This document shows, in pieces, positions 26,766 to 36,064 of a DNA stretch of 64,000 bases. The first letter of the stretch is position 1; each line of letters starts with the position of its first letter. The translations under genes and the position numbers were made by a program. Location of the stretch: positions 1-64,000 of the forward strand of contig CAJTDL010000017.1 of assembly GCA_910575035.1 (NCBI GenBank), in the 5' to 3' direction. Below the pieces are notes generated by a model that made no database searches, had not been told where the DNA came from, and was given only the letters and a program-made list of their open reading frames with translations. The stretch comes from Lachnospiraceae bacterium (GTDB lineage Bacteria > Bacillota > Clostridia > Lachnospirales > Lachnospiraceae).

Positions 26766-27026
26766 ATGTTAGCAGTAAAGAGCATGGATGTGCGTGAAAA
26801 TTTTAAAGAATGGTGCAATAAAGGAATAGGTGGTGAAACCCTTATTGTGTCAAGGCCGAAAAACGAAAATGTAGTAATCGTATCTGAAAAAGAATATAAC
26901 GAAATGGCGAAAGCAAAAAGGAATGAGGAATATCTAAAAAAATTAGACCATAGTTTTGCTCAGCTAGAACAAGGTGAAGCCATTCATAAATCACTCGATG
27001 AATTGAGGGATATGATTGATGAATGA
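26766..27026 (+). CDS. Type II antitoxin of the YefM/Phd family
   Basis: An 86-residue antitoxin. The N-terminal DNA-binding part is MLAVKSMDVRENFKEWCNKG, with VSRPKNENVVIVSEKEYNEM as the Phd/YefM core. The C-terminal toxin-binding tail is acidic (SLDELRDMIDE). GAGGTG precedes the start. Its stop overlaps the toxin ATG by eight bases, the usual YefM-YoeB coupling. It seems intact although its partner is not. Confidence 0.85.
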   Translation: MLAVKSMDVRENFKEWCNKGIGGETLIVSRPKNENVVIVSEKEYNEMAKAKRNEEYLKKLDHSFAQLEQGEAIHKSLDELRDMIDE

Positions 27027-27283
27027 TTTCACCTTTTCCCCAGATGCGATGGCCAAATTCATGGATTGGATTAAAAAAGATAAGAAAATGGCAAATAAAA
27101 TTTACTCATTGTATTGAAGATATACGAAGAAATGGGGCAATGCAAGGCATTGGAAAGCCGGAGCCACTGAAATACCGTCCCGGATATTCTCGGCAGATTG
27201 ATGAAAAGAATCGGTTAGTATATGATATTGATGAATTGCAGAATATCAAAATCATATCATGCCAAGGGCATTATGATGATTAA
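27019..27283 (+). pseudogene. YoeB-type toxin with a one-base frameshift
   Basis: From the ATG at 27019 the frame reads MNDFTFSPDAMAKFMDWIKK and stops at 27117. A second frame carries on from near 27110 (IEDIRRNGAMQGIGKPEPLK, then YRPGYSRQIDEKNRLVYDID, then CQGHYDD), the catalytic half of a YoeB mRNA interferase. One extra T in the segment 27108-27113 (TTGTATTG where TTGATTG is expected) would explain the break. As written the toxin is inactive. Confidence 0.82.
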
Positions 27284-27981
27284 GGAGCAACGGGATGCTT
27301 CTGTTTTTGTCTATTGTTTTTGTCTGTTTCTGGATACTGGATGCAGAAGCTTAGAGGGAGCCTGGAAAGGCTTCTTTTTTTTACCCTGAAATGTAAATTT
27401 TTAGCGGAGGCGGTTCAAAAAGTTTTTACCAAATGTCAATGGATTAATTTATGGCGTACAGATATAGAAAAGATGGAAATATCCCAAAATTGTATTACAG
27501 AAAAATATGCGGGATTGTTTTTATATAAATGTGACAGGAAAGATATAAGCACGGAAATGTTCATTATGGAATTTTAATAAAATCCGTTTGCAAAATTGAT
27601 TATAAATCATGTAAAAATATGCAAAAATGATGTAAGAAGATGGAATATTTTTAGTGAAAATATAGATATTTTAAATAAAGAGACATGGAAATTTAATACG
27701 GAATGGAAAAAAGTAAAAATCACAGTTTTTTACTTTTTACTTTTTGCATTTTATCGTATGAATTTTGGTCGGTCAAGAAGGGAGGAAGGCATTCTGGGAA
27801 GAAATGGATCATGCCGCTATAAGCAGGATGGCTGTAAATAGCGGGAAAATTAAAATTCAAAAATTTGTCAAGGAAGGGATTTTGAATTTTATATTTTATC
27901 TTAAAATCGCAGCGAATGGGATTCTAAGAAAAATTGGCAATTGAGTATTGCGCAAGAGATATTTAAAAAGGAGGGTATATT
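27284..27981. other. AT-rich spacer with no convincing gene
   Basis: Two short open frames (27314-27577 and 27596-27841) have neither ribosome sites nor recognisable protein features and look fortuitous. The last 150 bases are AT-rich and include inverted AAAATTCAAAA/TTTTGAATTTT (about 27850-27895), a possible promoter or leader structure for the surface protein gene. AAGGAGG lies at about 27968, seven bases before its ATG. Confidence 0.5.
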
Positions 27982-30900
27982 ATGAAAATAAAAAAAGTGC
28001 TTGCGGGGCTTATGGCGCTAGCGGTAACAGTGACAAGCATGTCAACGAATTTGGCGGTTTCAGCCAATACCGCTGAAATTGCCGCACAGGCAGTGGAATC
28101 TAAGGAGCCAACGCCCAAATATGAGATGAATTTGGATGGGAATCTGGATGTGGTTACGAAAGCGGGCGTAGAGCCGATCACGGCACAATTGGTTGTGGCA
28201 AGCGACGGGTTAAATCCCTATTCTGGAGAAGTTCAGTATACAGCGGATAAATACGGCAATTCCAACCAAGCGGTTGATTTGGATGGGAAATATGGAATTT
28301 TATTAGATAATGTAGATGTAGATCGGACGTATTCTGTTTCTTTTCGGGTAAAAAGAGAGGATTATGGCCAGAACAGCCCAACAAAGGATAATACGCCAAT
28401 CTGTATGGTTGGGGAGAAAAATGTTAAAGATAATTGGGTTACACTGGCAGGGGCAAGCGCAACCCAATATAAATTATGGACACATGACAATAATGGCGCA
28501 CATTCTGCCCACTATAGGATTGGCGATCCATTTGATTCAACAAACGCATGGACGCATTATACAATTACAGTAAATGGATCTGTAGTAAAATTGTATCAGG
28601 GAGGGGAGCGTATCCTTGCGGATGCAACCATTAATATAAATACAGATAATAAACTTCGTATTATATTAGGGGCAAATTATTGGCCAGGAGATGGAATGCC
28701 AGATTGCTGTATTGATGAAGTGAAAATTTTTGACGAAGTGCTTACAGCAGTGGAAGCCAGGGCTTTGAACAATGATGGATTTGCCCTTGGCGGCACAAGG
28801 GCTGTTCGGGTTGGCGGGGTTTTGGAGTTAGAGCATGCTATCTTTAATCCCGAAGGGAAGAGTATTGTATGGACTTCTCAAGATCCGGGAATTGCAACTG
28901 TAGAGGATGGTGTGGTTACAGGCGTAAGTGAAGGCTATGTAGATATTAAGGCTGAACTGAAAAACTCACAGGGAGAAACCATTGCAACAAGCAGCAGGAA
29001 TATTGTCGTCCTGGGAGAAGTGGAAGGTGGCCTGATTGCCGACTTTTCATTTGATGATGCAGAAACAGGGCTTGTGGGGGCAGGCGCAAAAGCAACAATA
29101 CAAGGGACTGGGCTGTCCTTTGTAGAGGTTCGGGGACGTAAAGCGCTGCGCTTTGATGGAAGCGCAAGCTGGCTGGATGTGACAAAGGAAGATGGCTCTA
29201 GCCTTTTAAGCGGTGTAAAGGAGATGACAATCTCCTATGACAGCTTCAGTGAAGGGGCTTTCATGAAGAACTGGGCTTTTTATGCAGCTAAAAGCAATGC
29301 CCCAGGCTCATCAAGGAATACGCCATACATTGCGGTGTCTGATTACCCAGACCATATTGATGCAATCCGTGGGTCAGGACAAACCCATTCTGGAAATGTA
29401 TACCAGGGATGGAAGCATATTGACATTGTATTCGGCCCAAATGATACAGGGATTTATGTAAATGGGGAATTGCAGTCAACGGTTGAGGACTTACCCTCTA
29501 TTAGTGAGATTCTTGGGGACGAAAACTATGCCATGATTGGAAAAGCCCTATGGGGTGATGGGGAATACTGGCAGGGTTATATGGATAATTTCAAAATATA
29601 TGATTACGCATTGACACAGCAGGGCATTTTATCTGGCCCGATCCAGTCTGTGGATGTAAGCAGCGCCAACGGCTCATCCTATATGTTTGAAGGGGAAGAA
29701 CTGCAGCTGTCGGCTACAGTTTCCCCATCATATGCAGTACATAACACCATTACCTGGAGTTCGTCAGATGAAAAGGTTGCCACAGTGGATGAGCATGGAA
29801 AGGTAACGGCAGTAGGGGTTGGTAATGCAACAATTACAGCGCATACCCACGGAATCCAAAGCGAGCATACGGGCACGATGGATATTTCTGTCAATGAGAA
29901 GAAGGTAATCGCAGACTTTGATTTCGACGACGAGGAATCTGGTTTCAAAGGGGCAGGCGCTGTTGCTAAGAGAAAAGGAAACAGCGGCTTCTTGGTGGAA
30001 TATGACGGTGGGACAGCTTTGGAATTTAATGGAGAAGAAGGCTGGCTGGATTTAGAGGCAGAGGATGGCTCAAGCCTTATGGGAGGCTTAAGGGAATTTA
30101 CCGTTTCATATGATAATATCAGTGAAGGGGCTCCGCTTAGGCTGTGGGTATTCTATATATCCCAGAAAACAGGGACGAATTCTGCATCTGGATGGGATTA
30201 TCTCGCAGTCGGGGATTATACAGACAGCATGATTGCGGCACGATTAAATTCATCGGATCTGTATGCCCGTTATCAGGCGAATACATGGAAACATGTAGAT
30301 GTTGTATTTGGGATAAATGAGACAAGAATCTATATAAACGGAGTACAGGCGGCGGTTGAAGCTTCTACTGCCAGGACAGTTGCAGAAGTTATTGGCAACA
30401 AAAATTACCCAATGATTGGAAAGGCAAACTGGGGAAATGGGGCAGGTGAATTTTGGAAAGGCAAAATTGACAATTTCAAAATTTACAATTATGCCAGGAC
30501 AGCACAGGAAATTGCAGATATTCCTATTTCCCATATTAAAGTAACAGCAGAGAATCCAGAAGTAACCCTTGGGGAAGAATTGCAGCTGTCAGCAGTTATT
30601 ACGCCTTCCGCAGCAGCAAAACCCGTTACATGGAGTTCTTCTAACACAAGTATTGCAACGGTAGATGAGAATGGGAAGGTGACCCCAGTGGCTCCCGGCA
30701 AGGCAGTGATTACAGCGGAAGCTACAGACAAAGATGGGAGGAAAACGGGGACGATTGAGGTTACAGTAAAGGATTATGAAATTGCAAGCGTTAAGGCCAA
30801 TGTCCCAGAAGGCGCAGAAACAGCCATGAAAATTGGGGATATGTTAGGGCTTTCCGCTACAGTGGAGCCAGGAGCCCTTCAGGAAAAAGCGCAAATTTCA

Positions 30901-33216
30901 TGGACATCCGATAACCCTGCAGTTGCATCTGTAGACGGAACAGGCACTGTAACGGCACAAGCAGCTGGGACAGCTAAGATTACTGTAACTGCTTCTTATG
31001 GCGGCAAATCTGTGACAGATGAGATTACCGTTACAGCAGAGCCAAGAGAAATTCTGGCGGAATCTGTTACGATTACAGGAGACGCCCAGAGGGAAATGGT
31101 TGTAGGGGATAAGGGTGTGCTGTCCGCAACCGTGTTGCCAGAAAATGCAACAAATAAAGCGGTTGTATGGACTTCCAGCAACAATGCGGTTGTGTCTGTA
31201 GACGCAGATGGCGCCATCACTGCAAAGGCAGCAGGGCAGGCAGAGGTCACAGCAACGGCGGCAGATGGATCAGGCAAATCTGCATCAGTTGCAATTACTG
31301 TAAAAGAGCCAGTAGTATTGGTATCAAAAATTGAAATAGCAAATGCGCCGGAAATTATGGAAGTTGGGGAGACAGCAGCATTATCTGCAGCCGTGTTCCC
31401 AGAGAATGCAACGGATAAAGCAGTGGCTTGGACATCCAGTAATCCAGAGGTTTTATCTGTAAACGCAAATGGGACAGTAGAAGCAAAGGCAGCGGGAGAA
31501 GCTGTGATTACGGTAACGGCAATGGATGCATCTGGAACAAAGGCAACGGTTGCCAATAAAGTACAGCTGCCTATCGTGCCAGTGGAAAAAATTACGATTA
31601 CAGGCGCGCCTGAGAGCATGGGAGTTGGGAATACGGCAGATTTATCAGTAGCAGTACTTCCAGAGAATGCAACGAATAAAGCAGTAACTTGGGTATCCAG
31701 TAACCCAGAAATTATTTCCGTAGACGGAAATGGCAGGATTGAAGCCAAGGCGGAAGGAAATGCCGTTATCACTGCAACATCGGCAGATAATCCAACAGTG
31801 GCAGATACCGTAACCATTATCGTACAGCTATTAACTGTTCCAGTGGAGAGCATTGTGATTGCAGATGCGCCAAAGACCATGAAGGTCGGGGAAAAAGCAG
31901 TATTATCCGCCACAGTGCTTCCGGAAAATGCAACGAATAAAGCAGTGGCTTGGGCATCCAGCAATCCAGAGATTATATCTGTGGTAAATGGGGAGATTGA
32001 GGCCAAAGCTCCAGGAAGTGCAGAAATTACAGCAACGGCAACCGATGGCAGCGGCAAGGCATGCATGGTTCAGATCCCCGTAAGTGATTATGAGTTAGAG
32101 AGTGTTGAGATTGGCGTAAACAACGGAGAAGGCACTCTATTAGAAGTGGGGGATACGTTGGCGCTCACAGTTTCTGTGAAGCCAGAGGCGCTTGCAGGTA
32201 AAGCGGAAATCACATGGGAGTCTGGCCATCCGGAAATTGCATCCGTAGACAGTGAAAGCGGTATTGTGACAGCAAAGAGCGCAGGTACGGCCAAGGTTAA
32301 GGCAACAGCGGTATATAACGGGAAGTCTGTTGTGTCCAATGAGATTACGGTTACGGTAACGGCAATTCCTGTAATCCCTGTAGATTCTGTTGCAATTGCA
32401 GGGGCTCCGCAGAGAGAGATGATGGCAGGCAGCCTGGAAACACTGTCTGTATCCGTACTGCCAGCCAATGCCACAAACCCGGCAGTTATCTGGTCATCCA
32501 GTGATGAAAGTACTGTATCTGTTGATGATAAAGGCATAATTTCAGCGAAAAAGGAAGGCGTGGCAATTATCACAGCCACAGCAGCAGATGGCTCTGGAAA
32601 ATCAGCCTCTGTAACAGTTACTGTAAAAGAGAAGAGATATCAGGTAACCGTAGTAAATGGAACAATCCAGGATGGGAAGACCCAGTATAAATATGGGGAA
32701 AAAGCAGTCGTAATAGCAGAAGCCGCTACAGAAGCCGGGAATTTTGTGGGCTGGAAGAATGCAGACGGAAAGTATGTATGCTATTCGATTAAGTATAGTT
32801 TTGCAGTCCTGAAGGATGTGGAAGTAATTGCAGAATATGCAAAAGAAGAGGTGAAAAAAGAAGTTGTTCTGAATTGTTCCGTTACATATGACGCCTCCCA
32901 GGATAAGATGATCTTTACAGGGGAACGTGTCGTCCCAAGCGCAGCCTGTGAAGGCGGCAAAGTAATAGCCCATGGAATTATCCTGACCGCAACGGAGGAT
33001 GTAGGCACGGATGAAGGGAAATTCCAGCTTGACGGAAACAAGGTGACAGACAGCAGGGCAAAGGATACCTTTGGCTTATTGGGAACTTATACAGTAACTG
33101 TAAAAGGTACCTCTGGCAGGGTATATTACGCAAGAAGCTATGTGACTTATATCGATGCTGAGACAAAAGAGAAAGTAACAAAATACAGCAATATCATCCA
33201 GATTGTAAAACCATAA
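27982..33216 (+). CDS. Giant secreted LamG/Big_2 surface protein
   Basis: A 1744-residue exported protein, probably a carbohydrate- or matrix-binding adhesin. The signal peptide is MKIKKVLAGLMALAVTVTSM. Three concanavalin-like LamG domains (about residues 60-265, 350-550 and 640-850; motifs GYMDNFKIYDYALTQQ and GKIDNFKIYNYARTAQ) alternate with Big_2 domains. Then six or more Big_2 repeats run to about 1550 (VLPENATNKAVTWVSSNPEI). An InlB/Listeria-Bacteroides-like repeat (GEKAVVIAEA, FVGWKNADGKYVCYS) and a final beta domain complete it. No LPXTG, SLH or membrane anchor is seen, so its retention at the surface is unexplained. AAGGAGG precedes the start. A small peptide gene follows 18 bases later. 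Confidence 0.88.
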   Translation: MKIKKVLAGLMALAVTVTSMSTNLAVSANTAEIAAQAVESKEPTPKYEMNLDGNLDVVTKAGVEPITAQLVVASDGLNPYSGEVQYTADKYGNSNQAVDLDGKYGILLDNVDVDRTYSVSFRVKREDYGQNSPTKDNTPICMVGEKNVKDNWVTLAGASATQYKLWTHDNNGAHSAHYRIGDPFDSTNAWTHYTITVNGSVVKLYQGGERILADATININTDNKLRIILGANYWPGDGMPDCCIDEVKIFDEVLTAVEARALNNDGFALGGTRAVRVGGVLELEHAIFNPEGKSIVWTSQDPGIATVEDGVVTGVSEGYVDIKAELKNSQGETIATSSRNIVVLGEVEGGLIADFSFDDAETGLVGAGAKATIQGTGLSFVEVRGRKALRFDGSASWLDVTKEDGSSLLSGVKEMTISYDSFSEGAFMKNWAFYAAKSNAPGSSRNTPYIAVSDYPDHIDAIRGSGQTHSGNVYQGWKHIDIVFGPNDTGIYVNGELQSTVEDLPSISEILGDENYAMIGKALWGDGEYWQGYMDNFKIYDYALTQQGILSGPIQSVDVSSANGSSYMFEGEELQLSATVSPSYAVHNTITWSSSDEKVATVDEHGKVTAVGVGNATITAHTHGIQSEHTGTMDISVNEKKVIADFDFDDEESGFKGAGAVAKRKGNSGFLVEYDGGTALEFNGEEGWLDLEAEDGSSLMGGLREFTVSYDNISEGAPLRLWVFYISQKTGTNSASGWDYLAVGDYTDSMIAARLNSSDLYARYQANTWKHVDVVFGINETRIYINGVQAAVEASTARTVAEVIGNKNYPMIGKANWGNGAGEFWKGKIDNFKIYNYARTAQEIADIPISHIKVTAENPEVTLGEELQLSAVITPSAAAKPVTWSSSNTSIATVDENGKVTPVAPGKAVITAEATDKDGRKTGTIEVTVKDYEIASVKANVPEGAETAMKIGDMLGLSATVEPGALQEKAQISWTSDNPAVASVDGTGTVTAQAAGTAKITVTASYGGKSVTDEITVTAEPREILAESVTITGDAQREMVVGDKGVLSATVLPENATNKAVVWTSSNNAVVSVDADGAITAKAAGQAEVTATAADGSGKSASVAITVKEPVVLVSKIEIANAPEIMEVGETAALSAAVFPENATDKAVAWTSSNPEVLSVNANGTVEAKAAGEAVITVTAMDASGTKATVANKVQLPIVPVEKITITGAPESMGVGNTADLSVAVLPENATNKAVTWVSSNPEIISVDGNGRIEAKAEGNAVITATSADNPTVADTVTIIVQLLTVPVESIVIADAPKTMKVGEKAVLSATVLPENATNKAVAWASSNPEIISVVNGEIEAKAPGSAEITATATDGSGKACMVQIPVSDYELESVEIGVNNGEGTLLEVGDTLALTVSVKPEALAGKAEITWESGHPEIASVDSESGIVTAKSAGTAKVKATAVYNGKSVVSNEITVTVTAIPVIPVDSVAIAGAPQREMMAGSLETLSVSVLPANATNPAVIWSSSDESTVSVDDKGIISAKKEGVAIITATAADGSGKSASVTVTVKEKRYQVTVVNGTIQDGKTQYKYGEKAVVIAEAATEAGNFVGWKNADGKYVCYSIKYSFAVLKDVEVIAEYAKEEVKKEVVLNCSVTYDASQDKMIFTGERVVPSAACEGGKVIAHGIILTATEDVGTDEGKFQLDGNKVTDSRAKDTFGLLGTYTVTVKGTSGRVYYARSYVTYIDAETKEKVTKYSNIIQIVKP

Positions 33217-33234
33217 AAGTTAGGAGGGGAAGCT

Positions 33235-33363
33235 ATGAAAAAATATTATGTAGAGCCAGAGATAGAAGTTGTGGAGTTTGATACGAAGGATATTGTCACA
33301 ACATCTGAGTGGTGGGATGGCGAATTTGAAACAGGCCCGGATATTGATGATATTGTCCCTTAA
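33235..33363 (+). CDS. Small acidic peptide of the YxxPEIEVxxF type, function unknown
   Basis: A 42-residue open frame with an excellent AGGAGG six bases before its ATG and a strong terminator 16 bases after its stop. It starts MKKYYVEPEIEVVEFDTKDI, continues VTTSEWWDGE and ends in an acidic tail, GPDIDDIVP. From memory, short proteins with the pattern K-x-Y-x-x-P-E-(I/V)-E and a following D-(I/V)-(I/V)-T-T-S occur widely in gut Firmicutes and Bacteroides without known function. It is co-directional with and 18 bases from the giant surface protein gene, so the two form an operon. Confidence 0.75.
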   Translation: MKKYYVEPEIEVVEFDTKDIVTTSEWWDGEFETGPDIDDIVP

Positions 33364-33378
33364 TGGAAATTTATAAAG

Positions 33379-33416
33379 AAACAGGGTATCAGGCAGCTGC
33401 CTGATACCCTGTTTTT
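33379..33416 (+). terminator. Strong intrinsic terminator
   Basis: The perfect palindrome ACAGGGTATCAGGCAG with its complement (33381-33412) has no unpaired loop as written and is followed by TTTTT. It ends the surface-protein operon. Confidence 0.93.
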
Positions 33417-33450
33417 AGATGAATATAAAATCAACGTTACAATTTAGGGT

Positions 33451-33900
33451 CAATGTCCGTAACTTAAGGGATTTTCCCAGCAGGCAATGGGGTTGGCTAA
33501 GAAACCATCAGGGAGAAGCCAAAAGGCAGGATGATTGCAGGCAGCAGAATCCTTCGCCTGTCTATTTTACGATGTCCTAGTACATTCTGATGGGAATCCA
33601 TCTCTTGGCAAAATGCCCTGCCCCACAAATTATATGGCAGTTGACCCCCTTAGTTTGCTGAAGAAAGCGGCAGCCCCATCTGCAACAGGAAAACGGCAGC
33701 CAGCCCCTTTGCTCAGAGAGCCAATAGATCTATTAATTTTGCGGGGACACGGCTTTGTCTGCTTCTGGCATGTGTTTGTCTCTTTGCTGGTTAAAGGAAG
33801 AACCCAAAATCCCAGCCTTCCCCTGACGGACGCGAGCCCCTGTCAGACGCATAGCCACTCCTATCTCCAGCCAGTAAAATCCCTCAACTTACTGACATTG
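33451..33900. repeat. 450-bp element bounded by 25-bp inverted repeats
   Basis: The left end at 33451-33475 (CAATGTCCGTAACTTAAGGG then ATTTT) and the reverse complement of 33876-33900 match at 22 of 25 positions. Each contains the core also present at 6296-6320 and 21755-21779. Inside, 33835-33870 resembles the 42-bp tandem units at 6122. The interior has no credible gene, so a non-autonomous transposon or a pair of repeat copies enclosing unrelated DNA are both possible. Confidence 0.7.
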
Positions 33901-33990
33901 ATTCACAGCCAGCAGTCTGTATATACGCGTTCCTAAATCATGAATAGTAACTGAATATCAATAATTTACACAGATTTTTTCTATATATAA

Positions 33991-34019
33991 TTGACAAAAA
34001 ATACCATGTTTGATATTAT
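33991..34019 (+). promoter_or_regulatory. Consensus sigma-A promoter of the acyl-CoA dehydrogenase operon
   Basis: TTGACA at 33991-33996, exactly 17 bases, TATTAT at 34014-34019, about 80 bases before the start codon. One of the strongest promoters in the window. Confidence 0.85.
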
Positions 34020-34097
34020 GATTTTAGTGAAAAATCACAGAATTTTTTGCAGACAATGTGGACTTATTATCCATAGAACAGAAAAGGAGGCATTCTT

Positions 34098-36014
34098 ATG
34101 TTATTCCAAACTACAACAGAACATGAGCAGTTCCGGGCAAAAATCCGGGCATTTGCGGAAGAAGAGATTAAACCCATAGCCTTTTCCCTGGATCAGGAGA
34201 ACAGATTTCCAGAGGAAGCCGTGAAAAAGCTGGGCGAGATGGGGCTTATGGGGATTCCATATCCTACAGAGTACGGTGGGGCAGGCCTTGACGTTGTCAG
34301 CTATGCCATAGCGGTAGAGGAGCTTTCCAGAGTGGACGGCGGTTCCGGCGTAATACTTTCTGCCCATGTTTCCCTTGGCTCCTATCCGATTTTTGCTTAT
34401 GGCAATGAGGAGCAGAAGCAAAAATATTTAGTTCCCCTGGCAAAGGGAGAGAAGATTGGCGCATTTGGCCTGACTGAGCCAAATGCAGGCTCAGATGCCG
34501 GCGGCACAGAGACAACAGCGATTGACAAAGGCGATTACTATCTGCTCAACGGCGGCAAGATCTTTATCACCAATGCGCCTAAGGCAGACACTTATGTGGT
34601 ATTTGCGGTAACTACGCCCGATATCGGCACCCGTGGGATTTCTGCGTTTATTGTTGAGAAGGGCTGGGAAGGCTTCGAGTTCGGCGACCATTATGACAAA
34701 ATGGGTATCCGTTCCTCCACCACAGCCGAATTGATCTTTAATGATGTGAAAGTGCCCAAGGAGAATCTTTTGGGTAAGGAAGGGGATGGCTTTAAGATTG
34801 CCATGTCCACGCTGGATGGCGGGCGTATCGGCATTGCTGCCCAGGCGTTGGGGATTGCCCAAGGAGCCTTTGAGCAGGCTCTCGATTATTCCAAAGAACG
34901 TATTCAGTTTGGGAAGCCCATTGCAGCGCAGCAGGGGATTTCATTTAAGCTGGCAGATATGGCTACAAAACTGCGCTGTGCCCGTTTTTTGGTATATTCT
35001 GCAGGGGAATTGAAGGAAGCCCATGAGCATTATGCCATGGAAGCTGCCATGGCCAAGATGTATGCGTCTGATATAGCCTTAGAGGTTACCAACAGCGCAA
35101 TGCAGATTTTTGGCGGCACAGGCTTCTTAAAGGGCATGGATGTAGAACGGATGTACCGTGACGCCAAGATAACCACTATTTATGAAGGCACCAATGAAAT
35201 CCAGCGTGTAGTCATCGCATCTAACCTGATTGGAAGGATGCCTAAAAGTTCCAGTGGCGGCGGCAGCCGTTCTGCGGTAAAGAAGCCTGCTCCAATCACT
35301 GGCGTGCGTAAGGGGCAGCTGTTTAAGGAAGGCGGAGCCAAGGAGCGCGTGGACGCCCTGGTGGCAGCCCTTAAGAAGGACGGCCATGACTTTACAGTAG
35401 GGATTCCGGCAGATACGCCCATTGCCCAGGCAGAGCGTGTGGTTTCCGCAGGAAAGGGCATTGGCAGCAAAGATAATATGAAGCTTATTGAGGATCTGGC
35501 GCATGCAGCCGGAGCCGCAATTGGTTCCTCCCGTCCTGTGGCAGAGACGTTGAAATATGTTCCGCTAAGCCGTTATGTAGGCATGTCCGGCCAGAAATTC
35601 CGTGGGAACCTCTACATTGCCTGCGGTATTTCTGGCGCAACCCAGCACTTGAAGGGAATCAAGGATGCATCCACAATTGTGGCTATCAATAAGAATGGAA
35701 ATGCGCCTATTTTCAAAAACTGTGACTATGGCATTGTAGGGGATGTGAATGAAGTCCTGCCCTTGCTGGCAGAGGCTTTGGGCATGGAAGAGAAGCAGCC
35801 TGCGCCCCCTATGGTGAAGATGAAGCGCCCGCCTGTTCCAAAGCCCACACCCATCGGCAAAAGCTATGTCTGCGGCGGCTGCGGTTATGAATATATTCCG
35901 GAAGAGGGCGACGAGGATGCGGAAATCGCCCCTGGCACATTATTTGAAAAGCTGCCTGAAGACTGGGTATGCCCGGAATGCGCGGAAGGCAAGGATCAGT
36001 TTATCGAAGCATAA
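34098..36014 (+). CDS. Acyl-CoA dehydrogenase / EtfA FAD domain / rubredoxin fusion
   Basis: A 638-residue redox protein made of three modules. Residues 1-380 are a full short-chain acyl-CoA dehydrogenase ([29 protein letters not shown]-type segment [20 protein letters not shown], catalytic Glu in IYEGTNEIQ). Residues about 395-560 match the C-terminal FAD domain of ETF alpha ([59 protein letters not shown]) but lack ETF domain I. Residues about 585-638 are rubredoxin ([20 protein letters not shown]). Electrons from acyl-CoA could pass through both flavins to rubredoxin within one chain. The flavodiiron gene 50 bases downstream is the likely acceptor. AAAGGAGG precedes the start. The substrate is probably a short-chain acyl-CoA (inference). 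Confidence 0.93.
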   Translation: MLFQTTTEHEQFRAKIRAFAEEEIKPIAFSLDQENRFPEEAVKKLGEMGLMGIPYPTEYGGAGLDVVSYAIAVEELSRVDGGSGVILSAHVSLGSYPIFAYGNEEQKQKYLVPLAKGEKIGAFGLTEPNAGSDAGGTETTAIDKGDYYLLNGGKIFITNAPKADTYVVFAVTTPDIGTRGISAFIVEKGWEGFEFGDHYDKMGIRSSTTAELIFNDVKVPKENLLGKEGDGFKIAMSTLDGGRIGIAAQALGIAQGAFEQALDYSKERIQFGKPIAAQQGISFKLADMATKLRCARFLVYSAGELKEAHEHYAMEAAMAKMYASDIALEVTNSAMQIFGGTGFLKGMDVERMYRDAKITTIYEGTNEIQRVVIASNLIGRMPKSSSGGGSRSAVKKPAPITGVRKGQLFKEGGAKERVDALVAALKKDGHDFTVGIPADTPIAQAERVVSAGKGIGSKDNMKLIEDLAHAAGAAIGSSRPVAETLKYVPLSRYVGMSGQKFRGNLYIACGISGATQHLKGIKDASTIVAINKNGNAPIFKNCDYGIVGDVNEVLPLLAEALGMEEKQPAPPMVKMKRPPVPKPTPIGKSYVCGGCGYEYIPEEGDEDAEIAPGTLFEKLPEDWVCPECAEGKDQFIEA

Positions 36015-36064
36015 ACCAAGAAAGGCACAAACATTTATGCGTAACTGCAAAAGGAGGAAAAGAT

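Noticed and set aside
27314-27841. Two open frames of 87 and 81 residues after the YoeB remnant
   Set aside because: No ribosome sites, no recognisable domains and AT-rich random-looking composition.
30996-32066. 356-residue minus-strand frame inside the surface protein gene
   Set aside because: It is a shadow of the repetitive Big_2 coding sequence; its repeated Ala/Ser/Thr pattern mirrors the plus-strand repeats.
33535-33936. 133-residue plus-strand frame inside the inverted-repeat element
   Set aside because: It runs through repeat DNA, lacks a ribosome site and has no coherent protein features.
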